A DNA stretch of 64,000 nt from Aricia agestis (taxonomy: Eukaryota > Arthropoda > Insecta > Lepidoptera > Lycaenidae), in assembly GCF_905147365.1 (NCBI RefSeq), contig NC_056409.1, positions 17,489,001 to 17,553,000 of the forward strand. Reading direction: 5' to 3'. Numbering within the stretch: the stretch's first letter is position 1; each line of letters begins with the position of its first letter. The translations under genes and the position numbers were made by a program. The notes beneath the pieces are model-generated. The model searched no databases and was not told the DNA's origin. It was given only the letters and a program-made list of their open reading frames with translations. This document shows, in pieces, positions 59,494-64,000 of this stretch.

Positions 59494-60516
59494 TTAATCA
59501 TGAGAACGCATGCGTATGTCATCGTGCCGATCCCGTCCCGTATCCCGATGGTCTCCAGAAACTCGGGTCGCAGCCGAGGGTCCAGCTTCATCAAATTTAC
59601 CGGGGGGCGTAGCACTCGACTGCGCCAATCTACCCATTAAGCTTGAGCTCTTGTCTTTCCGAGAGCGAGTCCATTCGTGGGACAAAACACGGTCTAGAGT
59701 TAATCGTAAAGTTATGTCAGGCTCCAGAATGTGGCGGACGATAGATTTTGCCATCGGTGACACTGAATCCCGTATCCTAGTTCTGAAAGTCCAGTTGCGG
59801 GACATTTGGTTCTTTAATAGTTTGCGAAGATCGGAATCATCGAAAGGCATGGACGCATTTAGCATTATAAATAAAATAATGCCAAGGGACCACACGTCTG
59901 CGAGCTTAGGATTGTAAGGTGTACCACTCACCACTTCGGGTGCAGCGTAAGCGGCCGAGCCACAGTAGGTTTGACTTAAGACTCTTTTTTCGCCATCAGT
60001 ACAAAATCTAGCAAATCCGAAATCAGCCAGTTTCACGTTGAAACGCCTCGATAGCAGTATGTTTTCACACTTAAGATCACGGTGAGCAATATTCTTGTTA
60101 TGAAGATATTGCAGCCCACTTGCCATCTGTCGAAACCAAAGCTTGGTCATATTTTCTGCTATCGCTCCATGTCGCTTAATGTAATCCAATAAATCTCCAT
60201 TATCCGCATAGCGCATGAATATGAACACTCTGGGTCCCCTTTGCAGAATACTATGTATTTGAATTATGTGGGGATTTTCAATTTTGGTCAGTATGTCTAA
60301 TTCACGAGGAAAAAATTTTTGTAAAAAGTCCCTCGGAGCTTTTTCTTTGTCGAATATTTTGCAAGCTAAGTTCATACGCTTAGGACTGGAAGCATCGCAA
60401 TATTCGGCTAGATGAACTGTGGCGTATGAACCTTGGCCAATTTTTTTCCCGATGAAGTACCCTCTTTGTTCCAAGGCATTTAACTCAGAGCTTCGAGGAC
60501 TGAGGCGTTCAGCCAT
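59494..60516 (-). CDS. Testis-specific serine/threonine kinase (TSSK family), intronless
   Basis: TSSKs are single-domain kinases of spermatids, needed for sperm formation in animals. One exon of 340 residues from ATG (plus 60514-60516) to TAA. Kinase motifs are all present: glycine loop IGQGSYATV (26-34), catalytic-pocket Lys53 in ACKIFD, Glu72 in RELDIL, HRDLKCENILL (145-155) with Asp147, DFGFAR (165-170), an activation loop ending TYCGSAAYAAPE (183-194) with Thr183, and ADVWSLG. Y-C-G-S-x-A-Y-x-x-P-E fits TSSK. The tail after about residue 285 is short and basic. Many TSSK genes have no introns. The 3' end faces the secreted-protein gene, 192 bp apart; ATTAAA (minus strand, 59380-59375) may serve as its poly(A) signal, so the two 3' UTRs may overlap. 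Confidence 0.93.
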   Translation of the reverse strand: MAERLSPRSSELNALEQRGYFIGKKIGQGSYATVHLAEYCDASSPKRMNLACKIFDKEKAPRDFLQKFFPRELDILTKIENPHIIQIHSILQRGPRVFIFMRYADNGDLLDYIKRHGAIAENMTKLWFRQMASGLQYLHNKNIAHRDLKCENILLSRRFNVKLADFGFARFCTDGEKRVLSQTYCGSAAYAAPEVVSGTPYNPKLADVWSLGIILFIMLNASMPFDDSDLRKLLKNQMSRNWTFRTRIRDSVSPMAKSIVRHILEPDITLRLTLDRVLSHEWTRSRKDKSSSLMGRLAQSSATPPGKFDEAGPSAATRVSGDHRDTGRDRHDDIRMRSHD

Positions 60517-60863
60517 TGAGGTCCTTGGATTTTATTTTTCCCCGTCTACGATGCATTGGACATTTCTCGTTTCAGGCTGCTCAGTGTCAAGTGTTTTTGC
60601 TGTAAAATATGCTGTCTCGTTGTTTTTTGATTTTATTCTGAATTAAAACAGAGTAGAAAACACAATTAATTTAAAACTACTATAATATCACAATAAATTT
60701 GGATATAAAATATAAAAATTATTTGAAGTGCTAGTAATAAGAAAATGTCGTAAAATAGACGTAGGTAATAATGTCATATTGATTCTTATTTTTAAAAGTT
60801 TTAATATTTTCGGTCAAATCGGAAGGAAAGGGAGATAAATCGTATTTTAGAAACTCATTGACT

Positions 60864-60982
60864 AAAGATAGGAATAACTCACATTAGACATTAGATACAT
60901 ATATTTTATGTCATTTTTGAGCTATTCCTATCTCTAGTAGGGCAAAACCAGAGATAGATCAAATATTGGGAACGGCCATTAG
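60864..60982. mobile_element. Palindromic MITE, family A copy 3, left arm truncated
   Basis: The right arm is complete (CCAGAGATAGATCAAATATT then GGGAACGGCCATTAG). The left arm begins only at AGATAGGAATAACTCAC. Confidence 0.85.
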
Positions 60983-62420
60983 CCGTAATAGTTTTTTTTT
61001 AAATTCAGCATATTATTTCTTACCCCCGTGAATTTTTTCACATTTCCAGAAGCAACCGTTTAGCTGGTAGAAGGGACACTAGACTCTAACGATTTGTTCC
61101 ACTTTAAAACTTCATATTTCACAAATGGATCCCTAAATCGGAAAATGGTCTTTGAATACTCATAATATTTTTAAAAAACCTATCCAACGACACTCCACAC
61201 GGTGGGGTGGACGCAGAAAAAATAATAAGGACAGACAGACGAACAGACTGAATGTGAGAAGACTCACACTTAGCCGATATTTACGATTGGCCTAAGCGTA
61301 AACTATATTATCTGTACTCAATCTTTATACATTTTAGAAGTCGGAGTAAGTTACGGTTTATTGGAATACTGAATATTGTTTTTACCGAGGAACTCGGCTT
61401 CAATTATTTTTTTGAAAATTATTTATTCAAAGGCATATTTCAAAATATTGTATACTTGATAGGTTTTTCTTCAACAGTTTAACTTCAGTTGTTTTCGATT
61501 GCAGCAACTATACTGAGCAAATTTCCTCACTGAGTCTAAAAAGTAAAAACTTTTGAGTTCTAGCACAAATTTATTTGGCGGCAGGTAAATAATTACTTAC
61601 ACTAACAGAATTTTATTTGTCGTATAGTAAACATTGCTGGTTATAATAATGGAATATTATGAAATTTAGACCCCTTTGCTTCTTCAATAAAAAAAAATTC
61701 TCTACTTATCCCTTTTGCTTCGCACCCTTTGGAAAAAATATATAGGTATTTAGATATCTTTACTAGATTGAAAGATTAAACGTTTTTGTCGGTTGGTAAC
61801 TTTTACCTGCTTCTAAATTTCGGTAAATTGTAACCAAACGCCACTTCTACGCTAAGTATGCAGAAATACCTTTTTTTTTAATAAAACAATTAGTAAAGGC
61901 ATTAAAATACTTTTAAAAATATCTCTAATAGCTAATTTTCTACTATTTTTTAAAGAAAAAAATGAATCTTTAAACGGGTCTCCTGTAAAAATAGCTACCT
62001 ATATGTCGCTTAGTAACTTTTGCCTTTCCACCGTCGATATAATTGACCATGTATCAATTGTATCATGTAGCTACACAAAATTATTAAAGAAGTTAGTCGG
62101 ACCGGAAGAAATTCAACCTGCTGACCGCCGAACTTCGATATGAAGAGGGCACTAGATATTAATATGATGATGATGATTTTTGCACTCTGGTAGTAGGAAC
62201 CTACTTCCCTCTTACACGTGGGTGGTGGGCCTATCATATTATAATGGACCATAACGTGTAGAGAGGCTTTACCTGTGGGCTATGATTATATAGCTACGAG
62301 TGCTGTTGTTTTTGACGAGATTATAGCTACTCATAATACCTACTCATAATAATACAATTTTGTTATAGTGTAAGTAATTAGGTATACATTTTTAGTTTCA
62401 TCAGTCAATCCATTTAACTT

Positions 62421-62502
62421 TATGCATTTAACCCATAATTTATCCTATTGCGCCAGTTATAGGTTTATGCATTTAACCCATAATTTATCCTATTGCGCCA
62501 GA
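62421..62502 (+). repeat. Tandem duplication, 46-bp period
   Basis: TATGCATTTAACCCATAATT then TATCCTATTGCGCCAG occurs at 62421 and again at 62467, identical over 36 bases. Confidence 0.93.
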
Positions 62503-62528
62503 GGAAAAATTATGTTTTTAAGGCATGA

Positions 62529-62720
62529 TTAAGCCCGGCCGCACATTGTCCGAAATTTCTGATCAGAAACAATTGAACGCCCGCGATGTCTCTTACATTT
62601 TGTACTGAACCGAGTGAGCTCGAACTCGCCGGAAGGATATTTTGGATAGTGTGCGAGGTGGCGGTCCGGCGAAATTCAATTGTTTCTGATCAGAATTCGG
62701 ACAATGTGCGGCCGGGCTTA
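62529..62720. mobile_element. Palindromic MITE, family D copy 2
   Basis: AAGCCCGGCCGCACATTGTC at the left, ACAATGTGCGGCCGGGCTTA at the right. About 200 bp upstream of the Sec10 start. Confidence 0.88.
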
Positions 62721-62937
62721 GAGTGGTGGATAGCAAACGTAAAAAATTCAAATGTCAATTTTTTTTTTTACTTCACATTTGACATTGATTGACATATTTT
62801 GTCAAAAATGACAGTTATCAAATAAAAAATAGGCGTATGTTTTCCGAATTTCTTTTTGTTATTTAAATAAATTTACGGCAAAATAGTTTATTTAATTTAT
62901 GTTTTAGCCCAATATAAGAACTAATAAAGGCCTTAAA

Positions 62938-64000
62938 ATGATGAACCAATATTTAAGAGAGCTTGAGCAGGTATGGCAGGTTAACAAATGTTTATTTTAT
63001 ATTGGAAAGTGTGAGATTTGATTCTTATTAATTTTACTAAATTCTTAGGACCCTTTTGATCCCGACGAGTTTGTTGAGAGGATGGTGCGGCGGAGTATGC
63101 AGGAGTCCCGTCTTAAAGATGATCAATTTGATCCTGAAATGATACATGACATTTTTACTCAAGCTATACAAGACTTAAAGGTTTGCATTTAGCTAGTATT
63201 TATTGTAGCTTAGGCGGGGCAAGACCTAAGTTTGATGTGGGCAAGATATATCTTGCGAGACCCCCTAAAATATATATTGCGAGACCCCCTGATAGGTAAC
63301 GCAAAATGACGGATTTTTGGAGAGAAAGAATTTTTTGATTCTCAAACTTTTATTTATAAAACTTTTTTATGAATATTTGAGTGACAAAACTTGTAAATCC
63401 TTTAAAAAAACCTTGTGGTCCAAGGCGCAAGGCCCCTTAGACCACGAGGCTGTGGGAGCCCACACCGCCCACGCTTTACACCGACTCTGTTGTAGCTTAT
63501 TGTATGAATGTTCTCACCAAGTAAAATAAAGAGAGAAATTATAGGAACACTAGTGTCTAGTCTAGTCATGTATGTATAATGTATATATGTATTTATAAAT
63601 TGTATCACAGTACTTTTATTGTGTATTGGTTTGTTAGGTTCTACAGGAACGACAAGAACGTAAATGTGCAAGGTTAGAACAAGCTGTTCAAGAGGAGGAA
63701 AAAGTTTATCTTGCAAAACTGTCAGAAATAATGGATCAGCATACGGTAAGTACAGACAGGCTACAAAGAACAAGCAAGACTATTTAAAAAATACCATTCT
63801 AAAATATTATATTCTTTATTCATATTGCAGCATTTTTATTATTTATATTTATCTATCAAATAATAAATATATTAGTTATGAGAGCTCTTTAATTTTTTAT
63901 TTGTATTGCAGCATTGTGTCAATGTGTTTAGCTCACTAGATGAGAGAATGTCAAGATGTGGGGGTCGAGCACTAGATATTGGAGAGAAGCTGGGAGCAGC
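62938..64000 (+). CDS. Sec10: Exocyst complex subunit Sec10 (Exoc5), 5' part, 4 exons
   Basis: Sec10 is one of eight exocyst subunits and tethers secretory vesicles to the plasma membrane before fusion. Exons 62938-62970, 63049-63180, 63638-63745 and 63912-64000 (open at the window edge). The first three are all phase 0. Translation: MMNQYLRELEQ; DPFDPDEFVERMVRRSMQES, then FDPEMIHDIFTQAIQDLK; VLQERQERKCARLEQAVQEE then EKVYLAKLSEIMDQHT; and HCVNVFSSLDERMSRCGGRA then LDIGEKLG. FDP-x-E/D-F-x-E-R near the start and the coiled-coil with F-x-x-L-D-E-R match the N-terminus of animal Exoc5. The rest of the roughly 700-residue protein lies to the right. Confidence 0.88.

Larger units (their letters stand above)
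60517..62937. other. Intergenic spacer between divergent TSSK and Sec10
   Basis: Contains a truncated family A palindrome, a tandem duplication near 62421 and a family D MITE. No additional gene seen. The promoters of both genes must lie at its two ends. Confidence 0.6.

Noticed and set aside
62586..62792. Plus-strand open frame near 62.6 kb
   Set aside because: It lies mostly inside a palindromic MITE (62529-62720).

Overview
The window looks like an AT-rich insect genome, most likely a moth or butterfly. The evidence is spliceosomal introns with GT/AG ends, insect-type gene content, and dense short non-autonomous transposons: palindromic MITEs, hAT-type elements with 8-bp target duplications, Helitron-like tails ending in CTAGT, and a tRNA-headed SINE. 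Order and species are inferred; no search was run. Exons were joined by hand from splice sites and reading phase.

Layout. 1-18225 (+): the 3' part of a Dscam-family neuronal adhesion receptor. Nineteen exons encode the end of an Ig domain, four fibronectin III domains, one Ig, two more fibronectin III, a membrane helix and a cytoplasmic tail with the ISPYATF motif. All phases agree (1,019 visible residues). About 4.2 kb of likely 3' UTR or flank follows, with a 21-bp minisatellite, a 430-bp foldback and a candidate poly(A) site near 22460. 22.5-26.6 kb: AT-rich spacer holding six same-strand copies of a TTGCRCCCGCGAT motif. 26665-27642 (-): an intronless NDRG/MESK2-like gene, probably a retrocopy. 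28-31.9 kb: repeats. 31888-42665 (+): a 13-exon gene for a secreted 641-residue REJ-type protein with no membrane helix; a dead Tc1-like transposon sits in its first intron. 42.7-46.9 kb: repeats, including a 2.3-kb inverted-terminal-repeat element.

46942-48183 (-): Max, the bHLH-zipper partner of Myc/Mad proteins. 48.2-52.2 kb: nested mobile elements. 52263-52972 (-): a probable 63-residue two-exon orphan gene. 53596-55236: a composite hAT-type insertion carrying LINE debris. 56186-56551 (+): an 86-residue two-exon orphan. 57526-59301 (+): a 143-residue secreted cysteine-containing orphan. 59494-60516 (-): an intronless testis-specific serine/threonine kinase (TSSK) gene, tail to tail with the previous one. 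62938-64000 (+): the first four exons of exocyst subunit Sec10 (Exoc5), running off the end.

The genes do not form one pathway. Dscam, Max and Sec10 are conserved housekeeping or developmental genes. The REJ protein, the NDRG retrocopy, TSSK and the orphans are the more lineage-specific members, and some could be expressed in testis; that is inference from family habits only.
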